Assembly: GCF_014750685.1 (NCBI RefSeq)
Contig: NZ_JAAXGE010000006.1
Coordinates: forward strand, 372,001-436,000
Length of the DNA: 64,000 bases
From: Bacteroides sp. GM023
GTDB taxonomy: Bacteria; Bacteroidota; Bacteroidia; Bacteroidales; Bacteroidaceae
Direction of reading: 5' to 3'
The position numbers were made by a program, and so were the translations under genes. The notes under the pieces are model-generated. The model ran no database searches. It was not told where the DNA came from and was given only the letters and a program-made list of their open reading frames with translations. The stretch's first letter is position 1. Each line of letters opens with the position of its first letter. Shown here one piece after another: positions 8,904-16,151 of this stretch.

Positions 8904-9386
8904 TTAATTATTTTTCTCAATCAGTACGGTAGCATAAGCTGAAATTCCTTCTTCACGACCTGTAAACCCAAGTTTTTCGGAAGTGGTCGCTTTAATGGAA
9001 ATATCATCCACATCAATTCCCATGACACTTGCCATTGTTTCCTGCATCAAAGGAATATGCGCTTTGAGCTTCGGACGCTCGGCACAGATGGTAGCATCAA
9101 TGTTGCCGACTTTATATCCTTTAGTAGCAAGCAATTCAACTGTCTTTTTCAGTAGAATCTTGCTGTCGATATTTTTATATTCTCCTGCTGTATCCGGGAA
9201 GTGATAGCCAATGTCACGCATATTTGCCGCCCCCAACAAGGCGTCACAAACGGCGTGCAATAATACATCAGCGTCCGAGTGTCCCAACAATCCTTTCGTG
9301 TGTTCCAAAAGGATACCGCCGAGCCACAGTTCGCGCCCTTCGACTAACTGATGTACGTCGAAGCCAAAACCTACTCTTATCTTCAT
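8904..9386 (-). CDS. ispF: 2-C-methyl-D-erythritol 2,4-cyclodiphosphate synthase
   Basis: A 160-residue trimeric enzyme of the MEP isoprenoid pathway that cyclises CDP-methylerythritol 2-phosphate to MEcPP with release of CMP. Metal ligands D10 and H12 (GFGFDVHQL) and H44 (GHSDADVLLHAVCDALLGA) are present, together with DIGYHFPDTAGEYKNIDSKILL and the C-terminal IKATTSEKLGFTGREEGISAYATVLI. Length and motifs are standard. It is followed by the phosphoesterase gene 19 bp downstream and preceded by the FAH-family gene 66 bp upstream on the same strand. Confidence 0.97.
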   Translation of the reverse strand: MKIRVGFGFDVHQLVEGRELWLGGILLEHTKGLLGHSDADVLLHAVCDALLGAANMRDIGYHFPDTAGEYKNIDSKILLKKTVELLATKGYKVGNIDATICAERPKLKAHIPLMQETMASVMGIDVDDISIKATTSEKLGFTGREEGISAYATVLIEKNN

Positions 9387-9452
9387 AATTTGTTTAATAA
9401 ATGAGTACTAGTGATTGGTGATAATGGTTAATGATGAATGTTCGAAGGTCAA

Positions 9453-10067
9453 TCAACGAATATAGAAATCCAAAAGCTTTTCCCCTTCCAGATAACCTTG
9501 CAAGCGCTGTCCTATACTGACAGGCCCTACACCGACAGGAGTGCCCGTAAACAGCAAATCTCCGATTTTCAGTGTTACAAAACGACTGACATACGCTATG
9601 ATATCATCTATTTTAAAGAGCATATCTGCCGTACACCCCTGCTGCACTTCCTTACCGTCAATCAGAAGGTTAAAGTTCAGATTCTGAATATCCTTATAGC
9701 GGTCTACGGGAACAAAATCGCCGATAGCTGCTGACGAGTCGAAACCTTTACACAGTTCCCAGGGATTTCCCTGTTCACGAAACTTTCTCTGAAGGTCACG
9801 AGCCGTGAAGTCAATACCGACTGTCACTGCATCATAATATCGGTTAGAAAAACGGGGAGCGATATTCTTCCCCAATCGGTTGATTCGGACTACCAGTTCC
9901 GTTTCATAATGTATCTCGTTAGAAAAGTCGGGAATGAAAAACGGTTTACCATCTTTTAGAATCGCAGAATCAGGCTTCATAAAAATTACCGGTTCCGTAT
10001 TTACTTGTGTATGCCCCAGTTCTTTGTTATGCTGGGCGTAGTTCATTCCTACTGCAATAATCTTCAT
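9453..10067 (-). CDS. Fumarylacetoacetate hydrolase-family protein
   Basis: A 204-residue single-domain FAH-fold protein beginning MKIIAVGMNYAQHNKELGH. The core is visible in PVIFMKPDSAIL, NEIHYETELVVRINRLGKNI (metal-ligand Glu residues), GIDFTARDLQ, KGFDSSAAIGDFVP and GDLLFTGTPVGVGPVSIGQRLQGYLEG. Family members act as acylpyruvases, oxaloacetate decarboxylases or tautomerases; the short form is nearest the FAHD1/YcgM group, but the substrate cannot be read from sequence. Its ATG overlaps the rex stop codon by one base (TAATG), which implies translational coupling with the redox regulator. Confidence 0.88.
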   Translation of the reverse strand: MKIIAVGMNYAQHNKELGHTQVNTEPVIFMKPDSAILKDGKPFFIPDFSNEIHYETELVVRINRLGKNIAPRFSNRYYDAVTVGIDFTARDLQRKFREQGNPWELCKGFDSSAAIGDFVPVDRYKDIQNLNFNLLIDGKEVQQGCTADMLFKIDDIIAYVSRFVTLKIGDLLFTGTPVGVGPVSIGQRLQGYLEGEKLLDFYIR

Positions 10068-10717
10068 TATTTCTCGTTAAAATTCAATCGGTTAAACATA
10101 ACAGCCAAGTGAGCATACAGGGAAGTGTTTTGCACGACAATATTCTCCGGTACGCGAATACGAAAAGGAGTAAAGTTCCATACTGCCTTTATCCCGCCGT
10201 CTACCATTTTATTTGTAATTTCCTGAGCTATATTAATAGGTACTGTCAGCACACCGATATTCACATCGTATTCTTTCATCTTTGCTTCAAAATCACCGGA
10301 ATGGAAAATAGGGATTCCGTCCAAGTCCTTCCCTACCAATTCAGGGTTGACATCAAAAGCAGCAACAATCTCCAGTCCGAAATGCTGCAAACCGGAGTCA
10401 CGAAGCAAAGCTCCACCCAAGCTACCTACACCAAACAAAAAGGCTTTGTGCATATTGGTAAATCCAAGAAAGCTTTCCAACACCTCTATCAACGCGTCGA
10501 TATTATAACCAACTCTCGTACGTCCTGAAATATCAACATACGACAAGTCCTTGGCGATTTGGGAAGCGTCAATATTTATTTCCTTAGAGATTTGTGTAGA
10601 AGAGACATATTGCTCTCCTTTTTCTTTCATTAGTTTTATATTAGACAGATACCAGGGAAGTCTGCGCAAGGTAGGCTCCGGCACTTTATCCGCCTCTTTT
10701 CGTATATAAGTGCTCAT
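10067..10717 (-). CDS. rex: Redox-sensing transcriptional repressor Rex
   Basis: A 216-residue dimeric repressor that leaves DNA when NADH binds. The N-terminal winged helix (about 1-80) contains VPEPTLRRLPWYL and VSSTQISKEINIDASQIAKDLSY, the family recognition region. The Rossmann domain has FLFGVGSLGGALLRDSG. The start at 10717 (MSTYIRKEADK) is chosen because a perfect -7 box (TACTTTTG, 10750-10743) lies between it and the further-upstream ATG at 10777. The FAH-family gene overlaps the stop codon by one base, so the two are co-transcribed. In other bacteria Rex controls fermentation and respiration genes. Confidence 0.95.
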   Translation of the reverse strand: MSTYIRKEADKVPEPTLRRLPWYLSNIKLMKEKGEQYVSSTQISKEINIDASQIAKDLSYVDISGRTRVGYNIDALIEVLESFLGFTNMHKAFLFGVGSLGGALLRDSGLQHFGLEIVAAFDVNPELVGKDLDGIPIFHSGDFEAKMKEYDVNIGVLTVPINIAQEITNKMVDGGIKAVWNFTPFRIRVPENIVVQNTSLYAHLAVMFNRLNFNEK

Positions 10718-10742
10718 TCTTCTTACAAAATTTGGTATTTTG

Positions 10743-10860
10743 CAAAAGTACATTATTTTTTGAGACTGACAACCCAATAATGGAAAACCTTAATAGAGAT
10801 TAAACAAAACAATGAAAAGTGGTACAAATTTTGCTCTTTTCCATAAGTTTGATACTTTTG
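10743..10860. promoter_or_regulatory. Divergent promoters for rex (-) and the SUI1 gene (+)
   Basis: Minus strand: TACTTTTG at 10750-10743 for rex. Plus strand: TACTTTTG at 10853-10860 with TTTG at 10830-10833 (19-bp spacer) for the SUI1 homologue. Both -7 boxes are perfect TAnnTTTG matches. Confidence 0.75.
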
Positions 10861-10873
10861 AGAAGAAATAAAT

Positions 10874-11233
10874 ATGACGAGTATGAAAAATAATGATTGG
10901 AAAGATAGATTAAACGTCGTGTATTCCACAAACCCTGACTTCGGTTATGAGATGGACAACGACGAAGAACAGGTAACCCTTGATAAAAGCAAACAAAACC
11001 TTCGGGTTTCTATTGACAAAAAGAACCGTGGCGGCAAAGTGGTGACATTAATTGCCGGATTCGTTGGTACGGAAAATGACTTGAAAGAGCTTGGTAAGTT
11101 ACTGAAAAGCAAATGCGGAGTAGGCGGTTCGGCAAAAGACGGAGAGATCATCATACAAGGAGATTTCAAGACTAAGATTATGGAGCTGCTTGTCAAAGAG
11201 GGATATTCCAAGACCAAAGGCATAGGCGGTTAA
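10874..11233 (+). CDS. SUI1/eIF1-like translation factor (YciH family)
   Basis: A 119-residue cytoplasmic protein. Residues about 35-115 form the SUI1 fold: LRVSIDKKNRGGKVVTLIAGF, then DLKELGKLLKSKCGVGGSAKDGEIIIQGDF and a C-terminal KEGYSKTKGIGG. The K.RGGK.VT and CG.GG..KDG.I..QG elements are those of eukaryotic eIF1 and bacterial YciH. YciH is reported to affect start-site selection and stress translation in E. coli; the role here is unknown. It is divergent from rex with its own promoter and followed by a strong bidirectional terminator shared with tsf. Confidence 0.93.
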   Translation: MTSMKNNDWKDRLNVVYSTNPDFGYEMDNDEEQVTLDKSKQNLRVSIDKKNRGGKVVTLIAGFVGTENDLKELGKLLKSKCGVGGSAKDGEIIIQGDFKTKIMELLVKEGYSKTKGIGG

Positions 11234-11240
11234 TTCACAT

Positions 11241-11282
11241 AAAAAAAGACGGTCACTACGAATATTCGTATGACCGTCTTTT
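11241..11282. terminator. Bidirectional intrinsic terminator between SUI1 gene and tsf
   Basis: Perfect arms AAAAGACGGTCA (11244-11255) and TGACCGTCTTTT (11271-11282) enclose TACGAATATTCGTA, itself a perfect palindrome. A-runs and T-runs on the two sides serve both converging genes. Confidence 0.85.
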
Positions 11283-11304
11283 ATATTCTATTTTCAGAAG
11301 AAAA

Positions 11305-12297
11305 TTATTCAGCTTTCAAAGTGAAACGCTTGAAGTCAACAATCTTCAGTTCAGGATCAGCTGCTGCCAATACTTCTCTTACAGTCTTCTTACCTTCCAT
11401 GATATCTTCCTGGTTCAGCAAGCAAACTTCTTTCAAGAATTTAGCCAGACGGCCTTTAGCAATGTTCTGAATCATTTGTTCGGGCAGGTGTGCAGCCTTC
11501 TCAACAGAAACAGTAGCAATGATTTCTTTTGCTTTCGCTACATCTTCAGCTGTAATCCAACCTTTAGCCATGTTGCTGTCCATGTGTTCTTCGCTGTCCA
11601 CATGAGCCGGATTGATGTTAGCTTTCTTCAAAGCAGCCTCTACAGCCTTCTGTACTTGTTCAGCTTTTGTTTTTTCGATAGCAACTTCGATTTCTTTTTG
11701 TTTCACTTCTTCAGAAACTCCATCCTCGTCGATAGCAATCGGGTTCATAGCTGCAATCTGCATAGCTACTTGCTTAGCCAGTTGTTCGTCAACTACCTTG
11801 TTGAAAGCAACAATGCTGCAAAGACCATTTCTATTCATGTGGTTGTAAACAGCAGTGCATACGCCTTCTACAGTCATATAACCATCAAGTTCCATCTTCT
11901 CACCTGTGATACCGCTACGGTCAGTCACTGCATCCTGTACAGTACCGTTACCCATCGGCAATGCTTTTACTTCATCCAAAGTCGCACATTTGTTAGCCAC
12001 AGCAAGATCAAGAATATCCTGAGTCAATTTAACGAAATCAGCATTCTGAGCCACGAAGTCAGTTTCGCACTTCAAAGCAACGATAACAGCACGGTCACCG
12101 GTAGTTTTAGCCAAAACGCAACCTTCAGAAGCTTCACGTTCTGAACGCTTAGCAGCAACAGCTTGTCCTTTCTTACGGATAATCTCCATTGCCTTGTCGA
12201 AATCGCCTTCAGCTTCAGTCAACGCATTTTTGCAATCCATCATACCAGCTCCGGTCATTTTGCGCAGCTTGGTAATATCAGCCATACTTACAGCCAT
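11305..12297 (-). CDS. tsf: Translation elongation factor Ts
   Basis: A 330-residue nucleotide exchange factor for EF-Tu. The N-terminal UBA-like domain and Tsf signature are clear: LRKMTGAGMMDCKNALTEAEGDFDKAMEIIRKKG (about 11-44), followed by SEGCVLAKTTGDRAVIVALKCETDFVAQNADF (about 58-90). Length fits the Bacteroidetes form with its longer dimerisation core. It lies downstream of rpsB, but a long perfect hairpin (12342-12415) separates them. It ends near the shared terminator with the SUI1 gene. Confidence 0.97.
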   Translation of the reverse strand: MAVSMADITKLRKMTGAGMMDCKNALTEAEGDFDKAMEIIRKKGQAVAAKRSEREASEGCVLAKTTGDRAVIVALKCETDFVAQNADFVKLTQDILDLAVANKCATLDEVKALPMGNGTVQDAVTDRSGITGEKMELDGYMTVEGVCTAVYNHMNRNGLCSIVAFNKVVDEQLAKQVAMQIAAMNPIAIDEDGVSEEVKQKEIEVAIEKTKAEQVQKAVEAALKKANINPAHVDSEEHMDSNMAKGWITAEDVAKAKEIIATVSVEKAAHLPEQMIQNIAKGRLAKFLKEVCLLNQEDIMEGKKTVREVLAAADPELKIVDFKRFTLKAE

Positions 12298-12337
12298 AAT
12301 AATTTCCTTTATTTAAATGAATAATAATTTCCAAAAC

Positions 12338-12415
12338 AAAAAAAATGTGCCAATCTGCCAATCAAGATGCAAGCGTATAACAATACTCTTGCACATTAGC
12401 AAATTGGCACATTTT
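12338..12415 (-). terminator. Long hairpin between rpsB and tsf
   Basis: Arms AAAATGTGCCAAT (12342-12354) and ATTGGCACATTTT (12403-12415) are perfectly complementary over 13 bp, with an inner GCAAG/CTTGC pairing. On the minus strand a T run follows, so it reads as an intrinsic terminator. Because tsf normally depends on rpsB transcription, it may be a partial terminator or an RNA-processing site. Confidence 0.7.
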
Positions 12416-12420
12416 ATATA

Positions 12421-13257
12421 TTAAGCCTCTTCGTCTTCCTTGATGAAAGCAGCAGCCTTAGCTGCGTTGATAGCTTCTTCGTCAGACTTGTCGAGTCTAG
12501 CTTTTACTGATTTCTTCTTGCCTTTGTTAGCAGGAGCTTCACCAGCAGCTTCCATATCGATCTTTTCAGCTTTTCTTTCTTCCAATCCTTCGATCATTGC
12601 AGCGCAACAAGCATCCAGAATAACTTCTACTGATTTAGTAGCGTCATCGTTAGCAGGAATTACGAAATCCACGTTTGAAGGGTCAGAGTTAGTATCAACG
12701 ATACCAAATACCGGTATACCCAGACGGTTAGCTTCGCGAACTGCGATATTTTCTTTCATTACGTCGATAACGAACAATGCAGACGGCAGACGAGTCAGGT
12801 CAGCGATAGAGCCTAAAGTCTTGTCCAATTTTGCACGTTGACGAGAAATCTGAAGAACTTCTCTTTTAGAAAGGTTAGAATAAGTACCATCGCTAGTCAA
12901 TTTATCGATAGTAGCCATCTTCTTCACAGCCTTACGGATAGTCGGGAAGTTGGTCAACATACCACCCGGCCAACGCTCGATTACATAAGGCATATTAACA
13001 GATTGAGCTTTCTCAGCTACAACTTGTTTAGCTTGTTTTTTAGTAGCAACAAAAAGAACTTTCTTGCCTGATTTGGCAATCTGTTTCAAAGCTTCAGCAG
13101 CTTCATCTACTTTTGCAACTGTTTTATGGAGGTCAATGATATGAATACCATTGCGTTCCATGAAAATATAAGGGGCCATTGCAGGATTCCACTTTCTCTT
13201 AAGGTGTCCGAAGTGGCAACCAGCCTCCAATAATGTATCAAAATTTGTTCTTGACAT
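12421..13257 (-). CDS. rpsB: 30S ribosomal protein S2
   Basis: A 278-residue ribosomal protein. The N-terminus MSRTNFDTLLEAGCHFGHLKRKWNPAMAPYIFMERNGIHIIDL is the S2 signature; GSIADLTRLPSALFVIDVMKENIAVREANRLGIPVFGIVDTNSDP is the second. The C-terminal tail (about 230-278) is acidic and Lys/Ala-rich, ending AAFIKEDEEA, and extends past the usual core. Its leader (13258-13378) holds mutually exclusive pairings, consistent with autoregulation. Order rplM-rpsI-rpsB-tsf on the minus strand. Confidence 0.97.
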   Translation of the reverse strand: MSRTNFDTLLEAGCHFGHLKRKWNPAMAPYIFMERNGIHIIDLHKTVAKVDEAAEALKQIAKSGKKVLFVATKKQAKQVVAEKAQSVNMPYVIERWPGGMLTNFPTIRKAVKKMATIDKLTSDGTYSNLSKREVLQISRQRAKLDKTLGSIADLTRLPSALFVIDVMKENIAVREANRLGIPVFGIVDTNSDPSNVDFVIPANDDATKSVEVILDACCAAMIEGLEERKAEKIDMEAAGEAPANKGKKKSVKARLDKSDEEAINAAKAAAFIKEDEEA

Positions 13258-13299
13258 CTTTGTTTTTCTTTAAATCGTTTACTTTCTTTTTTGTTTTTT

Positions 13300-13355
13300 C
13301 TAAACCAACCGCCGGGTAGTCTGCGAGCAGAGTCCCAGTAGTTTAGATACTAAAC
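13300..13355 (-). promoter_or_regulatory. rpsB leader with alternative pairings (candidate autoregulatory RNA)
   Basis: In the rpsI-rpsB gap the minus strand carries GTTTAG (13355-13350), CTAAAC (13346-13341) and GTTTAG (13305-13300). The middle hexamer can pair with either neighbour, forming a tight 3-nt-loop hairpin or a larger loop. S2 represses its own mRNA leader in other bacteria; the link here is inference. Confidence 0.4.
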
Positions 13356-13378
13356 ATATTCCTCTGTCAGGCAGCACA

Positions 13379-13765
13379 TTAACGCTTGCTGAACTGGAAT
13401 CTTCTACGAGCTTTCGGCTGTCCCGGTTTCTTACGCTCAACAGAACGTGGGTCACGAGTCATGAAGCCTTCAGCACGAAGAGCAGCTTTATCTTCAGCGT
13501 TCATCTTAACCAGTGCACGGGCGATTGCCAAACGCAAAGCCTGAGACTGACCTGTGAAACCACCACCACACAAGTTTACCTTGATGTCATACTTCTCAGC
13601 AGCATCCAGCTTGTTCAATGGTTGTTTTACAACATACTGAAGAATAGTTGATGGAAAGTACTCTGCAAGGTCTCTCTTGTTAATAGTAATCTTTCCTGTA
13701 CCTTCGCTTACGAATATGCGTGCGATAGCACGTTTACGTCTGCCTAATGCATTTACTACTTCCAT
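13379..13765 (-). CDS. rpsI: 30S ribosomal protein S9
   Basis: A 128-residue ribosomal protein. LGRRKRAIARIFVSEGTGKITINKRDLAEYF at the N-terminus, GGGFTGQSQALRLAIARALV in the middle and the basic C-terminus SVERKKPGQPKARRRFQFSKR are standard for S9; the C-terminal SKR tail reaches P-site tRNA. It starts 6 bp after the rplM stop, the conserved L13-S9 pair. Confidence 0.98.
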   Translation of the reverse strand: MEVVNALGRRKRAIARIFVSEGTGKITINKRDLAEYFPSTILQYVVKQPLNKLDAAEKYDIKVNLCGGGFTGQSQALRLAIARALVKMNAEDKAALRAEGFMTRDPRSVERKKPGQPKARRRFQFSKR

Positions 13766-13771
13766 TATATC

Positions 13772-14233
13772 TTATTTATATGAATTAATATCAATCATTT
13801 TCGGGTTCTGTGCAGCCTGTTTGTGTTCGCCACCAGCGTAAACATACAAGTTTTCCAGCAATCTAGCTCCCAGAATGTTCTTAGGAAGCATACCCTTCAC
13901 TACTTTTTTCAGTAATCTCTCTTCTCCGTTCGGTTTAGCAATCAAACGGGCAGGAGTCATTTCTCTCTGACCACCAGGGTAGCCTGTATATGACAAATAC
14001 ACTCTGTCATTCCATTTGTTACCAGTCAGTTTTACTTTGTCTGCATTGATGATGATAACGTTATCACCGCAGTCTACGTGAGGAGTAAAGTTTGGTTTGT
14101 ACTTTCCTCTCAGCAATTTTGCAACTTTTGCTCCCAGACGACCTAAAGTCTGGTCTGTAGCGTCAACAATAACCCATTCTTTGGTTACGGTTGCCTTGTT
14201 TGCAGAAATGGTCTTGTAACTTAAAGTATCCAC
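13772..14233 (-). CDS. rplM: 50S ribosomal protein L13
   Basis: A 153-residue ribosomal protein with WVIVDATDQTLGRLGAKVAKLLRGK, YLSYTGYPGGQREMTPARLIAKPNGE and VKGMLPKNILGARLLENLYVYAGGEHKQAAQNP, all typical of L13. It is the first gene of the rplM-rpsI unit. The promoter is clear: TACTTTTG at 14367-14360 with TTTGCC at 14390-14385, giving a leader of about 120 nt before the ATG. Confidence 0.98.
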   Translation of the reverse strand: MDTLSYKTISANKATVTKEWVIVDATDQTLGRLGAKVAKLLRGKYKPNFTPHVDCGDNVIIINADKVKLTGNKWNDRVYLSYTGYPGGQREMTPARLIAKPNGEERLLKKVVKGMLPKNILGARLLENLYVYAGGEHKQAAQNPKMIDINSYK

Positions 14234-14359
14234 TCTTAAATTTGTTTTTTAAATGTTACTACTAAAATTGTCTTCACCACTCATTAGCCTTCCCCGGACA
14301 AAGGACGACTAACTTGCTATGAATTAATCTCTTATCATTTTGTGATAATAATCGGCTTG

Positions 14360-14390
14360 CAAAAGTACGGCTTTTCTTTGAATTGGCAAA
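14360..14390 (-). promoter_or_regulatory. rplM-rpsI promoter
   Basis: Minus-strand TACTTTTG (14367-14360) is a perfect -7 box; TTTGCC (14390-14385) is a good -33 element 17 bp upstream. It lies about 125 bp upstream of the rplM ATG. The leader between them has a small TTATCA/TGATAA hairpin (14332-14348). Confidence 0.75.
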
Positions 14391-14436
14391 CTATTTTTAT
14401 ATATTTTTCCGGTTACCTATTCTATTGAAGGTCTTA

Positions 14437-16131
14437 CTAATACCCGTTATTATTCATTCCATTAAGTTTCGGATTACTTTGTATCTCTTTCAGAGGGATA
14501 GGAAAGAGCTCATGTTTGCCTTCTGTAAAATTAAGGTAAGCAGGATAAGGCTTGTTCTCTTTCTGGTTCACGGAACTGACCGCACCAAACAGTTTCAGCG
14601 CCTTGCCCAACACGCCCCAACGTATCAGATCGTACTTGCGCTGTCCTTCAAAAGCCAGTTCAAGACCACGTTCCCAGTAAAGAACCGTGCGGAATTTTCC
14701 TTCGGGGGTAGAGTCGTCAATGAAAGTCAGGTTATGCTTTTCTTTTCGTGCGCTCATTATTTCTTCATAATTCGCTTCTGTGATAGGGGTAGCTTCGGCA
14801 CGGGTACGAACGCTATTCAATAAATTCCATGCTTTCTGACGGTCGGTTCCTGTTTCATTATATGCTTCGGCCGTCATTAATACGACATCGGCATAGCGTA
14901 AAGGACAATAATTCACATCAGCATAATTGATATTCTTATTCCATGATTCTTTCGGCATCCATTCCCTGCGCCATTTTCCGACATACCAACTTCCGGCACT
15001 TCTTTCTTCTTTTACGTGCTCCTTTTTAGTGCCGTTCCATATATAGCGGTAAGTGCAAATCGCTACATCACGACGCTTATCCTTTTCTTCGAAAAAGCCA
15101 CGCCATTCGGGGACAACGATAAAAAAGCCATTGGCACGTCCCATATACAGATTCGCTTCGGATGCAGAGATTCCGGTAGGTTCCGCTACCTGAGGCCCGT
15201 TATAAATTCCCCACGCTCCACCGTTACGACGCCCCTGGGAATGATAGAAAGCAATCTCCCAGAGACTTTCTTTCGTATTCAACACGCCTTGCGAAAAACT
15301 TTTGAAAAGTGCTTCATATCCACCGTCACAAAAGTCATGGTATCCTTTATCTTCAAAAGCTTCCCATTCTTTTATCACTGCATCGAAATATTCTTTCCGC
15401 TTGCTGTCGTCCGGTCGTTCCAACTGCCCGTTTGAGTGAAGGCTATATCCGGCACGTTGCAGATATACACGCATCAGCAATGCACGGGCTGCCCCCTGTG
15501 TCACCCGTTCGGGACTGGAAGAAGCTGTAGCCCAATCCAGATTGTTCTTTGCGAAAGTTAGATCGGTTATAATTTCATCGTAAATCGTTTCACGGTCTAC
15601 ACGTTCACCGAAGGCGGATTCATAGGATGAGGAATAAGAAGTTTTGAAGGGAACATCTCCCCAGCCTTTCACCAAGTCGAATGCAAGGAAGGCACGCAGG
15701 AAACGGGCTTCGGCTTCCAGTGCTTTCAGGCGGATATTTTCGTTGTATCCCGTCATGCCGCTGATACCGTCAATAGTCAGGTTGGCACGGTCGATACCTT
15801 CATATTTCAGTTTCCATATGCTTTCAATCCACGTGTTCGTGGAGTTGAGCTGATAATGTGCGATGTCGTGAACCTGATTATCTGATTGTGTACGGGCTGT
15901 ATAATATGTATCGTCCGATGCCGGAACAGCCATTTCATACCAACCATAATGATTGAAATCCGACAAGGAATTGTATATACCCATGATAGCCATTTCCGCT
16001 TTTTCTTCCGAATCGAAGTAGCGGTCGCGGTCATATTTAGAATTGGGTTCTTCCGTCAGTAAATCCTCGCAAGAAGTAAGCCCTGTCAGTAATAGGGCCA
16101 ATGTGGTATATAATAGATGTATCTTTTTCAT
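14437..16131 (-). CDS. SusD-family glycan-binding outer-membrane lipoprotein
   Basis: A 564-residue SusD/RagB homologue, last gene of the PUL operon. Signal peptide with lipobox LTSC (Cys21), then EDLLTEEPNSKYDRDRYFDSEEKAEMAIMGIYNSL, the usual SusD start. TPR-like helices are visible around DIAHYQLNSTNTWIESIWKLKYEGIDRANLTIDGI and LKALEAEARFLRAFLAFDLVKGWGDVPF. The C-terminus YWERGLELAFEGQRKYDLIRWGVLGKAL is the classic SusD segment. It caps the SusC barrel and binds glycan at the cell surface. Acidic residues straight after Cys21 fit the surface-export signal of Bacteroides lipoproteins. It begins 20 bp after the susC stop. Confidence 0.95.
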   Translation of the reverse strand: MKKIHLLYTTLALLLTGLTSCEDLLTEEPNSKYDRDRYFDSEEKAEMAIMGIYNSLSDFNHYGWYEMAVPASDDTYYTARTQSDNQVHDIAHYQLNSTNTWIESIWKLKYEGIDRANLTIDGISGMTGYNENIRLKALEAEARFLRAFLAFDLVKGWGDVPFKTSYSSSYESAFGERVDRETIYDEIITDLTFAKNNLDWATASSSPERVTQGAARALLMRVYLQRAGYSLHSNGQLERPDDSKRKEYFDAVIKEWEAFEDKGYHDFCDGGYEALFKSFSQGVLNTKESLWEIAFYHSQGRRNGGAWGIYNGPQVAEPTGISASEANLYMGRANGFFIVVPEWRGFFEEKDKRRDVAICTYRYIWNGTKKEHVKEERSAGSWYVGKWRREWMPKESWNKNINYADVNYCPLRYADVVLMTAEAYNETGTDRQKAWNLLNSVRTRAEATPITEANYEEIMSARKEKHNLTFIDDSTPEGKFRTVLYWERGLELAFEGQRKYDLIRWGVLGKALKLFGAVSSVNQKENKPYPAYLNFTEGKHELFPIPLKEIQSNPKLNGMNNNGY

Positions 16132-16151
16132 GATTACTATGATTTAAAGAA

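Noticed and set aside
10718..10777. Longer N-terminus of Rex
   Set aside because: The promoter at 10750-10743 is downstream of that start, and the added residues do not match the family.
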